Numbered from the stretch's first letter, positions 1-7,196 are shown. The stretch is 24,287 nt of DNA from an uncultured Clostridia bacterium (GCA_945947715.1 CAMEYZ010000006.1:1-24287), one strand, 5' to 3'. Numbers and translations are program-made. The notes: generated by a model not told the origin, from the sequence alone.

Positions 1-282
1 ATCGTCGGGATAGAGCCTTAGTCCAGTATCAGCGGGAAAAGGCAAAGAAACCAATAAGGATTATCAGGGATAAGCAGCACCACCGAACAGTCCTCCGAGA
101 AAGGGGGTCACAGACGGGGAGTGCTCCTTTTTTATCCAGGCTTTATAGAATATCCACCCGTTGCCAATGATAAAAAACAGGCTTATCAGTGACAATACTA
201 TAATGATGACCCAAGTGATTGTAAGGTCAAGGCTGTCCTTTGCGCAGATCAGCAGGACCAGGGTCAACAGTATTATTAACAT
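1..282 (-). pseudogene. Small membrane protein gene, apparently frameshifted
   Basis: Starting at the ATG at 280-282, the frame encodes 72 residues with two hydrophobic segments (about residues 2-14 and 21-40), then a basic stretch and a Gly-rich turn (TPFLGGLFGG), and stops at TGA 64-66. In the +1 frame the sequence continues with a third hydrophobic, protein-like segment (VLLIPDNPYWF, then PLILD) up to a TAA at 18-20, and beyond it reads GSIPT to the window edge. I recall PLILDxGSIP-like endings in small uncharacterised multi-pass membrane proteins. This suggests one extra base near 75-90 and a nonsense change at 18-20. The start lies 8 bases after the stop of the upstream MFS gene, with AGGGG about 11 bases before it, so the two are probably cotranscribed. 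It could instead be an intact 72-residue protein. Function unknown. Confidence 0.45.
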
Positions 283-289
283 GATCCGA

Positions 290-1471
290 TCATCCCCTTT
301 TTCGTCCCAGCAAAACTATCCCGATAAGGATCACCACAGGAAAAATAATAGCCGCTCCGATGCCTGCTTTCAGGTTGCCTCCCACGGCATTTGCTGTAAG
401 TCCTGCCACAGTAGGTCCCGCAGAGCAGCCTATATCTCCCGCCAGCGCCATAAGAGCGTACATGGACGTTCCCCAGCGGGGAAATTCCTTTGCGGCAGCG
501 CTGAAGGTCCCGGGCCAGAATATCCCCACCGAAAAGCCGCACACCCCGCAGCCCACAAGTCCCCATACCGAGCCCGGCGAGAGGGATATCATCAGATAGC
601 AGCAGATGCACAGCACTGCGCTGAAAAGCATGAACCGGTTCAGAGGGAGCTTGTCGCTGTATTTTCCGTAGAGTGCCCTTGAAAGCCCCATGAAGAGCGC
701 AAAGCAGCAGGGTCCTGCAAGGTCGCCCACTGTTTTCGAGACGTTCAGCGCCGATTCTGCAAAGGCTGACGTCCACTGACTGACCGCCTGTTCGGAGGCG
801 CCTGCGCATATCATTATCACCAGTATCAGTATGAACAGCGGCTGACGGAGCATGCTCCGCACAGGCACGCTTTCCTCTCCCGAGGACAGCTCATACAGCG
901 GGACCAGCATAAAATACACTGCATTGAAAACCGGAACAGCTGCCCATATTATCGCCAGAATATGCCAGTTTCCGACTCCGAAAATCCGGAAAAACGCCGT
1001 TGATAACAAAACGACTCCCATGTGTCCCCAGCAGTAGAAGGAATGGAGCAGACTCATGGCAGCCTCCTTTTTTTCCGTGGGACAGGCCTCCACTATCGGA
1101 CTTATCAGCACCTCGATAAGTCCGCCTCCTATGGCGTACATCACCGTCGAGATGATAAGTCCCGTATAGGCGTCCGGAAGCAGCTCAGGCAGCACAGCCA
1201 TGCCTGCAAGTCCTATCGCCGAGAAGATATGCGCCGAAACGATGCAGACCCGCGTTCCTATCTTATCTGCAAATTTCGAGGACAGCAGGTCGACGATAAG
1301 CTGTACCGCAAAATTTATAGTGGTGATGAAGGTTATCTTATCAAGGGTCAGTCCGTAATCCTTTGCAAAGGTGAGAAAAAGCAGCGGTGCGAAGTTGTTC
1401 ACCACAGCCTGAGTTATGTAGCCGATATAGCTTGCGTATATGGTGTGTTCGTATTTTTTCAGCCGATACAT
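290..1471 (-). CDS. MFS transporter
   Basis: 393-residue integral membrane protein with about 11-12 hydrophobic segments, the usual size for a major facilitator superfamily permease. Substrate cannot be read from the sequence. The N-terminus (MYRLKKYEHT) leads into a first helix with a conserved-looking NNFAPLLFLTF; a loop with basic residues (SSKFADKIGTR) after the second helix fits the MFS motif A position, and a second such loop (LYGKYSDKLPLNR) lies in the C-terminal half. I chose the ATG at 1469-1471 because GGGAG (1479-1483) lies 7 bases upstream and the longer open frame to 1576 would run through the tRNA gene. It lies downstream of tRNA-Gly on the same strand with no clear promoter of its own, so it may be read from the tRNA promoter past a hairpin at 1497-1520. 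Confidence 0.9.
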   Translation of the reverse strand: MYRLKKYEHTIYASYIGYITQAVVNNFAPLLFLTFAKDYGLTLDKITFITTINFAVQLIVDLLSSKFADKIGTRVCIVSAHIFSAIGLAGMAVLPELLPDAYTGLIISTVMYAIGGGLIEVLISPIVEACPTEKKEAAMSLLHSFYCWGHMGVVLLSTAFFRIFGVGNWHILAIIWAAVPVFNAVYFMLVPLYELSSGEESVPVRSMLRQPLFILILVIMICAGASEQAVSQWTSAFAESALNVSKTVGDLAGPCCFALFMGLSRALYGKYSDKLPLNRFMLFSAVLCICCYLMISLSPGSVWGLVGCGVCGFSVGIFWPGTFSAAAKEFPRWGTSMYALMALAGDIGCSAGPTVAGLTANAVGGNLKAGIGAAIIFPVVILIGIVLLGRKRG

Positions 1472-1496
1472 GATAATTCTCCCGTACAACAAATTA

Positions 1497-1520
1497 TCCC
1501 CGCGAAGAATTTCACGGGGA
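1497..1520 (-). other. Hairpin between tRNA-Gly and the MFS gene
   Basis: On the minus strand CCCCGTGAA and TTCGCGGGG form a 9-bp stem (one G-T pair) around a four-base loop, extended by an outer A-T pair. It is followed by ATAATTTG, a poor T-tract, so it is either a weak terminator for the tRNA transcript or a leader structure about 26 bases before the MFS start. A second small hairpin (CTCCGAAGGAG) lies between it and the tRNA. Confidence 0.5.
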
Positions 1521-1549
1521 CATATTTCTCCTTCGGAGCAATAAAAAAG

Positions 1550-1621
1550 AGCAGACGACGGGAATCGAACCCGCATCCTCAGCTTGGGAAGCTGATATAA
1601 TGACCATTATATTACGTCTGC
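1550..1621 (-). tRNA. tRNA-Gly (anticodon CCC)
   Basis: Minus-strand cloverleaf: acceptor GCAGACG (1615-1621) pairs with CGTCTGC (1551-1557), discriminator T at 1550; anticodon stem TCAGC/GCTGA around loop TTCCCAA gives anticodon CCC (glycine, GGG codons); T arm CGGG-TTCGATT-CCCG. The D arm is AT-rich with the GG pair present. CCA is not encoded. Six T residues start one base after the discriminator (minus strand), which may act with the acceptor/T-arm stem as a stop signal. A consensus promoter lies just upstream. Confidence 0.95.
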
Positions 1622-1631
1622 CTGCTTTTTC

Positions 1632-1660
1632 ATTATATACTCTTTTTTTGGAAATGTCAA
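1632..1660 (-). promoter_or_regulatory. Sigma-A promoter for tRNA-Gly
   Basis: Minus strand TTGACA (1655-1660), a 17-base spacer, then TATAAT (1632-1637), both perfect consensus. The -10 box ends 10 bases before the mature tRNA, so the 5' leader would be only a few bases. Confidence 0.9.
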
Positions 1661-1690
1661 GAGTTTTTTTGCACTTTCCGCAGCGGCTGC

Positions 1691-2410
1691 CTAAAGTATC
1701 TCCTGGAGGTTTTCCCGGAGCTTCTGGATTATCTTCTTTTCCAGCCTTGATATGTAGGACTGGGATATCCCGATGATATCAGCGGTTTCCTTCTGGGTGA
1801 GCTCCCGGCCGTTTTTCAATCCGAAGCGCATCTCCATTATTTCCCGCTCTCTTTCGGGAAGCTCGCCCACGGCTCTGCGGAGCATCTGCCTTTCCGCAGA
1901 AGCCTCTATTCCAGACGAAACTGCGTCGTTTTCCGTGCCTAGTATATCTGACAGCAGCAGCTCATTGCCGTCCCAGTCGATGTTCAGCGGTTCGTCGATT
2001 GATATTTCGTTTTTGGTCTGAGAGGTCTTTCGCAGGAACATCAGTATCTCATTTTCAATGCATCTCGAAGCATAGGTGGCAAGCTTGATGTTCTTCTGGG
2101 GACAGAACGTATTTACCGCCTTGATAAGCCCTATGGTGCCTATGGAGATGAGGTCCTCCACGCCTATCCCCGTGGATTCGAACTTCTTGGCGATATACAC
2201 CACCAGCCGCAGATTATGTACTATCAGGATATCCTTCGCCTTTTCAGGGTCGGTCTGCAGCAGTCTGAAGGCCTCCTCCTCCTCGGCCGAGGACAACGGA
2301 GGCGGAAGGGTGTCAGGGCCGTTTATGTAGTACAGGTCAGAGCCGTACAGCCCCAGAGCTTTCAGAATTGACCTGATATAACAGGTGATAAGTGCTTTTA
2401 TGTTTATCAT
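1691..2410 (-). CDS. sigE: RNA polymerase sporulation sigma factor SigE (pro-sigma-E)
   Basis: 239-residue sigma-70 family factor; in spore formers sigma-E directs early mother-cell transcription after proteolytic activation. The N-terminus is a hydrophobic/basic prosequence of roughly 27 residues (MINIKALITCYIRSILKALG) leading to SDLYYINGPDTLPPPLS, matching the pro-sigma-E layout in which SpoIIGA cuts near the Tyr-Tyr pair. Region 2 follows (GVEDLISIGTIGLIKA with RCIENEILMFLRK), and region 4 carries a helix-turn-helix (LTQKETADIIGISQSYISRL) near the C-terminus, after a LPEREREIMEMRFGL segment. Start: ATG at 2408-2410 with AAAGGAG 5 bases upstream. It lies 29 bases after spoIIGA, so substrate and protease are in one operon. 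The sigG gene that often follows in Firmicutes is not present here; a tRNA comes next. Confidence 0.96.
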   Translation of the reverse strand: MINIKALITCYIRSILKALGLYGSDLYYINGPDTLPPPLSSAEEEEAFRLLQTDPEKAKDILIVHNLRLVVYIAKKFESTGIGVEDLISIGTIGLIKAVNTFCPQKNIKLATYASRCIENEILMFLRKTSQTKNEISIDEPLNIDWDGNELLLSDILGTENDAVSSGIEASAERQMLRRAVGELPEREREIMEMRFGLKNGRELTQKETADIIGISQSYISRLEKKIIQKLRENLQEIL

Positions 2411-2439
2411 ATTTGCTCCTTTCAGACAGGTCAGATGTT

Positions 2440-3306
2440 CTACATGCTTCGTAATATGGACGGATTGAATACGCCGTATTTCATGGGCTGGGAGGATATG
2501 CCGATATATACGTCCGCAGTGCAGGTGCGGCCTGTTTCGTCGCAGCGGATATACGTCGCTTCTGGCCGGAATATGGGGATAAGTCCCGAGCTGCCCGCGG
2601 TATTGCATGGGATGAGTCGCCAGCCCTTTGGAAGAACTGTGACGTCCTCGGTAAGCAGCTTTGCGATATCCGGCAGCTGCTCTTTTCCGCAGACTATCAC
2701 AGGGATCCCGGTAATTACGTCGGTAAGGCTGTTGCCCGTGTCGGCAATGGCTGGGAAGGACGAGAAGCTGTCCTTGCCCGTGTAAATTGTCACTGTGTAT
2801 TTTCCGCCTGTGTGAGCGGCGTCGGTAAATCGTCTGAAAAGACATATCCCTCCGTAGGCGGCGGCTGTGGATAATATCAGAACGATGGGGGAAATATTAA
2901 AGTAGACCGTGCTGTTCCGGCATAAAATGAGCTCCTCTGCCATAGTCTCCGACAGAAAAAAGCACACCCCCGCAAAGCAAAGGCTGACCGCTGTAAAAAC
3001 AATTATCTTTTTGATGAATTTCCCCAGGCTCTCATAGCCCATGGATATGAAGACTATCCCAGCTGCGGACGCCGTTTTTATGAAAAACAGCAGCACATTG
3101 TTCAGCGCAGGGAGCAGCAGCACAAGGGAAGTCAGGCTTCCCACGAAAGCTCCGAGGACCGCTCTTCCAGTAGTAGGAGGGGGTCTGCGCAGCACAGCGG
3201 CTGTGGCCTTTATCAGGAAAAAATCAATGTATATCGAGGTGATTATCAGTACGTCTATGTAAACAGTAATAGCTACCGCCGCCTTTCCCGCGGAAATGTT
3301 TGACAT
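2440..3306 (-). CDS. spoIIGA: Sigma-E processing peptidase SpoIIGA
   Basis: Up to 288 residues: an N-terminal half with about five hydrophobic segments and a C-terminal aspartic-protease-like domain with the active-site signature ADTGNSLTD. In the family this membrane protease removes the pro-sequence of sigma-E at the sporulation septum, and sigE lies immediately downstream. The start is uncertain. ATG 3304-3306 has no ribosome site and lies inside the -35 box of the divergent promoter. SpoIIGA proteins typically begin close to a VYIDVL-like segment, which here starts at residue 13; AAAGGCGG (3279-3286) is placed 8 bases before an ATT codon at 3268-3270, so initiation at ATT, giving a 276-residue protein, is plausible. 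Function is secure from the protease motif and context; the first 12 residues are not. Confidence 0.93.
   Translation of the reverse strand: MSNISAGKAAVAITVYIDVLIITSIYIDFFLIKATAAVLRRPPPTTGRAVLGAFVGSLTSLVLLLPALNNVLLFFIKTASAAGIVFISMGYESLGKFIKKIIVFTAVSLCFAGVCFFLSETMAEELILCRNSTVYFNISPIVLILSTAAAYGGICLFRRFTDAAHTGGKYTVTIYTGKDSFSSFPAIADTGNSLTDVITGIPVIVCGKEQLPDIAKLLTEDVTVLPKGWRLIPCNTAGSSGLIPIFRPEATYIRCDETGRTCTADVYIGISSQPMKYGVFNPSILRSM
3279..3286 (-). promoter_or_regulatory. Possible ribosome binding site for an ATT start of spoIIGA
   Basis: Minus strand AAAGGCGG, one mismatch from AAGGAGG, lies 8 bases before ATT at 3268-3270, the codon at which the family-like N-terminus (TVYIDVL) begins. No comparable site precedes the ATG at 3304-3306. 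ATT initiation is rare, so this is a hypothesis. Confidence 0.4.
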
Positions 3307-3328
3307 TCGTGCTAAAAAGTGTTATAAT
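3300..3328 (+). promoter_or_regulatory. Sigma-A promoter for the NYN-LOTUS gene
   Basis: TTGACA (3300-3305), a 17-base spacer and TATAAT (3323-3328), perfect consensus. Transcription would begin near 3335 and leave a leader of about 100 bases before the ATG at 3438. The -35 box covers the ATG of the divergent spoIIGA gene. Confidence 0.88.
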
Positions 3329-3359
3329 GATATACAGCGATCATCTGTGAAGAGTGTTA

Positions 3360-3420
3360 GTGATGATCATCACATATTCAATTATAATTGCTCCTCCCCG
3401 AAAATACTGTCGATTGGAGG
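3360..3420 (+). promoter_or_regulatory. Palindrome-rich leader of the NYN-LOTUS gene
   Basis: The leader holds a perfect 14-base palindrome GTGATGATCATCAC (3360-3373), a perfect 12-base palindrome CAATTATAATTG (3379-3390), and CCTCC near 3392-3396 able to pair with GGAGG at 3416-3420. The palindromes could bind a dimeric regulator of this promoter or of divergent spoIIGA; the CCTCC/GGAGG pairing could act in the RNA. The working ribosome site is AAAGGA, 7-8 T-rich bases before ATG 3438. Regulatory function is inferred only. Confidence 0.4.
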
Positions 3421-3437
3421 ACTGAAAGGATTTTTTT

Positions 3438-4157
3438 ATGAACGAGGACAAAAGATTCGCCGTCCTTATAGACGCAGACAACGTATCCGCAAAGTATATC
3501 AAGCCTATCTTAGATGAGCTTTCCAATGACGGGATAATCACCTACAAGCGCATCTATGGAGACTGGACAAAGTCTGAAATGGCTCCCTGGAAGGCGGTTC
3601 TTCTCAATTATTCTATCACGCCTATCCAGCAGTACAGCTATACCACCGGAAAAAATGCCACCGATTCTGCAATGATAATCGACGCTATGGATATCCTTTA
3701 CGGCGGCAATGTGGACGGATTCTGCATTGTATCCTCTGACAGCGACTTTACAAGGCTTGCTGCAAGACTTCGCGAGTAGGGCAAGTGTGTCATCGGCATG
3801 GGCGAGAAGAAAACTCCCAATCCCTTCATTGCCGCATGCAACAGGTTTTTGTATCTGGAGGTGCTTTCGGGCGAGGGCAGCCGTGAGAAATCCTCTGAGG
3901 AGGAGGGGCAGCTCTCGGCGGAGACTGTCAGAAAGGCTTTTGCTACAATTCTAACGGAAATATCCGATGATGACGGCTGGGCTTCTCTCAGTCAGGCGGG
4001 AAATATTCTCACAAAGCGCTTTCCCAGCTTCGATGTGCGCAGCTTCGGCTTTATGAAGCTGACCCCCTTTATCAAGTCCCTGGGAGCCTTTGAGATTTAC
4101 TCTGTGCCCAGCGAAAACGGAAATGTCCGCGTGGTGTATGTGCGGAACAAAAACTGA
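3438..4157 (+). pseudogene. NYN domain + OST-HTH/LOTUS protein interrupted by an in-frame TAG
   Basis: Two open frames in the same phase, 3438-3779 (113 residues) and 3780-4157, are separated only by TAG at 3777-3779. Read through, they give a 239-residue LabA/DUF88-type protein. The N-terminal NYN (PIN-like) nuclease fold shows AVLIDADNVSAKY with the first acidic pair, TDSAMIIDAMD in the middle, and VSSDSDFTRLAARLRE; after the stop the frame resumes with the family-typical VIGMGEKKTPNPF and a CNRFLYLE strand. About residues 155-239 form an OST-HTH/LOTUS domain (WASLSQAGNILTKRFPSFD), a fold that binds RNA. A Glu, Gln or similar codon changed to TAG would explain it. The second part has an ATG at 3798 but no ribosome site, so separate translation is unlikely. 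Its own promoter lies at 3300-3328; the HAD gene follows 17 bases downstream. Could also be a sequencing error. Confidence 0.8.
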
Positions 4158-4174
4158 CGGAAAGGACAAAATTT

Positions 4175-4828
4175 ATGCTTACAGTAGATGATTTTGATGC
4201 TGCGATATTTGACCTTGACGGTACGCTCATAGATTCCAACAGAGTGTGGGAAAAGATCGACAGAAAATATATGCAGCAGCACGGTAAATATCTGTCCGAC
4301 AGGGATATAAAGCGCATGGCGTCCATGACCTATGAGGAATGTGCGGAATATATGAAAACTAAGGGCGTGGAAGCAACAGTTGATGAGCTGAAGGCTGAAT
4401 TTAATAAAATGGCGGTCTATGAGTACCGCAACAATATCTTTTTAAAGGACAATGCAGCGGAATTTCTCACATTCCTGCGGGCAAAGGGGAAGAGGCTCGC
4501 AATAGCCACAGCTTCTCCACGTGAGCTGTACGAGCCTGTGCTGCGGCATAACAGTGTGTACTCATTTTTTGATGTGATAGTCACCACCGACGAGGCGGGA
4601 AAAAGCAAGGATTATCCTGACGTGTATCTTCTGGCGGCTTCAAAGCTTGGAGTGTCGCCTGATTCCTGTGTGGTCTTTGAGGATATTTTAAAGGGCATCG
4701 TTTCTGCGCAGAATGCGGGAATGATGACCGTGGGCGTATATGACAGATATTCCGAAGAGGATATTATTTCCATGAGAGACACCGCGGACAGATTTCTCAT
4801 GGATTTTGCCGAGATGATGCTCAGCTGA
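4175..4828 (+). CDS. HAD-superfamily hydrolase (beta-phosphoglucomutase-like)
   Basis: 217-residue haloacid dehalogenase-type phosphatase or phosphomutase. Motif I is IFDLDGTLIDS (nucleophile Asp about residue 13), motif II IATAS (about residues 108-112), motif III Lys in KSKDYPD and motif IV VFEDILKGIVSAQNAGM; the alpha-helical cap between motifs I and II (about residues 20-85) places it in the subfamily I group with beta-phosphoglucomutase and phosphoglycolate phosphatase. The exact substrate, probably a small phosphorylated metabolite, cannot be read. Start ATG 4175 has GGAAAGGA about 9 bases upstream. It follows the interrupted NYN-LOTUS gene by 17 bases and is probably carried on the same transcript. 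Confidence 0.9.
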   Translation: MLTVDDFDAAIFDLDGTLIDSNRVWEKIDRKYMQQHGKYLSDRDIKRMASMTYEECAEYMKTKGVEATVDELKAEFNKMAVYEYRNNIFLKDNAAEFLTFLRAKGKRLAIATASPRELYEPVLRHNSVYSFFDVIVTTDEAGKSKDYPDVYLLAASKLGVSPDSCVVFEDILKGIVSAQNAGMMTVGVYDRYSEEDIISMRDTADRFLMDFAEMMLS

Positions 4829-4859
4829 AAAAATTATCTGTGATTTTTATAAAAAACAG

Positions 4860-4888
4860 TTGAATTATTGCATAATATATGTTATAAT
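4860..4888 (+). promoter_or_regulatory. Sigma-A promoter for the EAL-HDOD gene
   Basis: TTGAAT (4860-4865), a 17-base spacer and TATAAT (4883-4888). GGAGG at 4925-4929 then precedes ATG 4936 by 6 bases. Confidence 0.8.
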
Positions 4889-4935
4889 AATACAAATACT
4901 ATAAGTATGCCTGTTAGTATGATTGGAGGAAGTTT

Positions 4936-6168
4936 ATGGAACCATATATTGTCAGACAAACAATCGTTGATGAAAATCAAGCCGCAAAGGCTTATGAGAT
5001 CTTATACGCGGACGATCAGCTTTCTGTCAGCCAGTCTGACGATTCATCTGCTGCAAACGCCATTGAGAATTTTCTTTCGTCAATGGATACCGATAAATTC
5101 CTGAATGGAAAAACAGCTTTTCTTACCTTTACCAGAAATCTGCTTGTAAAGAATATCCCCAAAATGTTCGATACCAGCAAGCTCGTTATCCAGATAGAGG
5201 ACTCACTTATCACAAATCCGCTGGCCCATTCGCTATTTACCAAGTATAAGCAGGCGGGCTATAAGATAGCTGTGGTGGATTTTGAGTTCGCACCTCGCTA
5301 TTTCGGCGTGCTGGATATCGTGGACTATATCAAGGTCAATTTCCGCAACTATGATAACCCTTCGCTGGAAAACGTGGTCAGGATAGGAAACTCCTTCGGT
5401 AAGAAGATAATCGCCTACAACGTGGAGTGCGCAGAGGCCTATGAAAAGGCGAAAAACTGCGGCTGCACCTATTTCCAGGGCTCCTATGTGGCGGAAAAGA
5501 TACCCGCTACTCTTACCAATATGAAATATCTCCAGGGCAACTTCTTCCTGCTGATGATAGCAGTTACCAAGGACGAACCCGATATCGACGAGATAGAACA
5601 GATACTCTCCCGCGATGTATCTCTTACATATTCGCTGCTGAAGCTTGTAAACTCCGCATACTTTGCTCTCCGCAACCGTGCGAAGTCCGTCAAGCAGGCT
5701 CTTGTCATCTTAGGACTGGGTCAGCTCAAGCAGTGGATATACCTCCTGAGCTTCAAGCAGGACGACGGCTCGATGCCTGATGAGCTTATCAGACTTTCCT
5801 TCCTCCGCGCAAAATTTGCTTCGGAGCTGCTGGACAGCTGCCATGATATGCCCATCTCCAAATCTGAGGCTTATCTCATGGGTATGTTCTCCACTCTGGG
5901 ACAGCTCATGCAGATGCCCCTTGAAGAGGCACTGAACGCTCTTCCCTTAAGCTCCGAGATAAAGGAGGCTCTGCTTCGTCATGAGGGCAGAACAGGTCTT
6001 CTTTACGATCTGGTCATCGCTTACGAAAACGCCGACTGGAAGAGAATGACCGACCTTGCAGGAGAACTGGAGATACCTGCTCAAACTATTTCGGGAATAT
6101 ACTGCATGTGCGTTGAGGACGTAAATACCACATGGAACAGTCTTATGACGGCAAGCGACGCAGAATAG
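4936..6168 (+). CDS. Degenerate EAL + HDOD signalling protein (YuxH-like)
   Basis: 410 residues. Residues 1 to about 185 resemble an EAL (c-di-GMP phosphodiesterase) domain as found in YuxH-type proteins: it begins YIVRQTIVDENQAAKAYEILY, where an active enzyme would have the EALLR-type motif, and later has IAVVDFEF and VDYIKVNF strands. The Glu-Ala-Leu motif is absent and metal ligands look incomplete, so catalysis is doubtful. About residues 195-390 are an HDOD domain (IEQILSRDVSLTYSLLKLVNSAYF, then VKQALVILGLGQLKQWIYLL), an HD-like fold without the catalytic His-Asp. Such proteins are thought to act as signal-transduction adaptors. It has its own promoter, and hprK starts 44 bases after its stop with only a weak hairpin between, so partial cotranscription with hprK is possible. 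Confidence 0.9.
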   Translation: MEPYIVRQTIVDENQAAKAYEILYADDQLSVSQSDDSSAANAIENFLSSMDTDKFLNGKTAFLTFTRNLLVKNIPKMFDTSKLVIQIEDSLITNPLAHSLFTKYKQAGYKIAVVDFEFAPRYFGVLDIVDYIKVNFRNYDNPSLENVVRIGNSFGKKIIAYNVECAEAYEKAKNCGCTYFQGSYVAEKIPATLTNMKYLQGNFFLLMIAVTKDEPDIDEIEQILSRDVSLTYSLLKLVNSAYFALRNRAKSVKQALVILGLGQLKQWIYLLSFKQDDGSMPDELIRLSFLRAKFASELLDSCHDMPISKSEAYLMGMFSTLGQLMQMPLEEALNALPLSSEIKEALLRHEGRTGLLYDLVIAYENADWKRMTDLAGELEIPAQTISGIYCMCVEDVNTTWNSLMTASDAE

Positions 6169-6212
6169 CTTTTGCGCCGTCTTATACAAGGACTTGAAAG
6201 GAATGTTTTAAA

Positions 6213-7175
6213 TTGGCAGAACGTAAATTTAAGGTGCCGCTGAAAAATATCATCGACGAGTTTTCACTGGAGGCTATCCACCTTCCACTGGACGCTGCAA
6301 AGCTTTTCATCGAGGAAACGGAGGTAAACCGTCCGGGATTGCAACTTTCGGGATTTTATGAATATTTTAATCCTGAAAGAATACAGATAGTAGGAAAGGC
6401 GGAGTTTGCATTTCTGGCGACTCTTGAAGAAGATGTCAGAAAGGACCGGATGGAAATGCTGTTTGCTCAGCATGTTCCTGCGATAATCATTTCCCGTGAG
6501 CTTCCCTATTTCCCTGAAATGTTGGACCTTGCACAGACCTATGAGGTGCCGCTCCTGCGCAGCAAGGACAGCACATCGGCATTTATGGCGGCGCTTATAG
6601 CGTTTCTGAATCTTAATCTTGCGCCGAGGATACAGCGCCACGGCGTGCTCATTGAAATATACGGCGAGGGTGTTCTTATTCTCGGCGAGAGCGGCGTCGG
6701 AAAGAGCGAGACCGCTATCGAGCTTGTAAAAAGAGGACATCGACTTGTGGCGGACGATGCTGTGGAGATCAAAAAGGTATCCAGCATCAGCCTGGTAGGC
6801 TCGTCCCCCGAAAATATCAGACACTTTATGGAGCTTCGCGGCATCGGTATCATCAATGCTCGCAGACTGTTCGGTATGGGAGCTGTTAAGCTCACCGAGA
6901 AGATCGACATGGTGGTGGAGCTGGAGCCCTGGGATTCTGAAAAGGTATACGACAGAATGGGCGTGGATAACGAATATACGTCGATTCTCGGAGTAAAGGT
7001 GCCCTATTCGGTTATCCCCGTAAAGCCCGGACGTAACCTTGCTGTAATTCTGGAGGTCGCAGCAATGAACAATCGTCAGAAGAAAATGGGCTACAATGCG
7101 GCGGAGGAGCTTCTCGAAAATCTCGGCATGAATTTCGAGAAGAAGGAAACCGTTAAAAAATGGGATGTTTATTAA
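6213..7175 (+). CDS. hprK: HPr kinase/phosphorylase
   Basis: 320-residue enzyme, the usual family length, that phosphorylates HPr on its regulatory Ser using ATP or PPi and removes the phosphate again, setting carbon catabolite control in Firmicutes. The N-terminal regulatory domain covers about residues 1-130. The catalytic domain has His at 143 (RHGVLIEIYGEG), the P-loop GESGVGKS at 158-165, acidic residues in RLVADDAVE (about 178-184) and the family signature ELRGIGIINARRLFG (about 207-221). The start is TTG at 6213: GAAAGGA lies about 10 bases upstream, and the only nearby ATG gives a two-codon frame. A hairpin at 7197-7228 separates it from murB, so it may end a transcript or be attenuated there. 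This hprK-murB-rapZ-whiA order is common in Clostridia. Confidence 0.97.
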   Translation: MAERKFKVPLKNIIDEFSLEAIHLPLDAAKLFIEETEVNRPGLQLSGFYEYFNPERIQIVGKAEFAFLATLEEDVRKDRMEMLFAQHVPAIIISRELPYFPEMLDLAQTYEVPLLRSKDSTSAFMAALIAFLNLNLAPRIQRHGVLIEIYGEGVLILGESGVGKSETAIELVKRGHRLVADDAVEIKKVSSISLVGSSPENIRHFMELRGIGIINARRLFGMGAVKLTEKIDMVVELEPWDSEKVYDRMGVDNEYTSILGVKVPYSVIPVKPGRNLAVILEVAAMNNRQKKMGYNAAEELLENLGMNFEKKETVKKWDVY

Positions 7176-7196
7176 TTTGAATTTCTGAAATTATCG

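Noticed and set aside
1661..1690. Terminator for sigE
   Set aside because: The GCAGCCGCTGC inverted repeat would leave a one-base loop and is not followed by a T-run on the minus strand.
3409..3415. Spo0A box TGTCGAT controlling spoIIGA
   Set aside because: A single 7-base word with one mismatch is expected by chance; kept only as a remark.
3777..3779. TAG as a recoded amino acid such as pyrrolysine
   Set aside because: Other genes in the window end normally with TAG, and no supporting gene is seen; a nonsense change or sequencing error is simpler.
6147..6181. Terminator after the EAL-HDOD gene
   Set aside because: Only a 6-bp GACGGC/GCCGTC stem with a long loop and no T-run; too weak to call.
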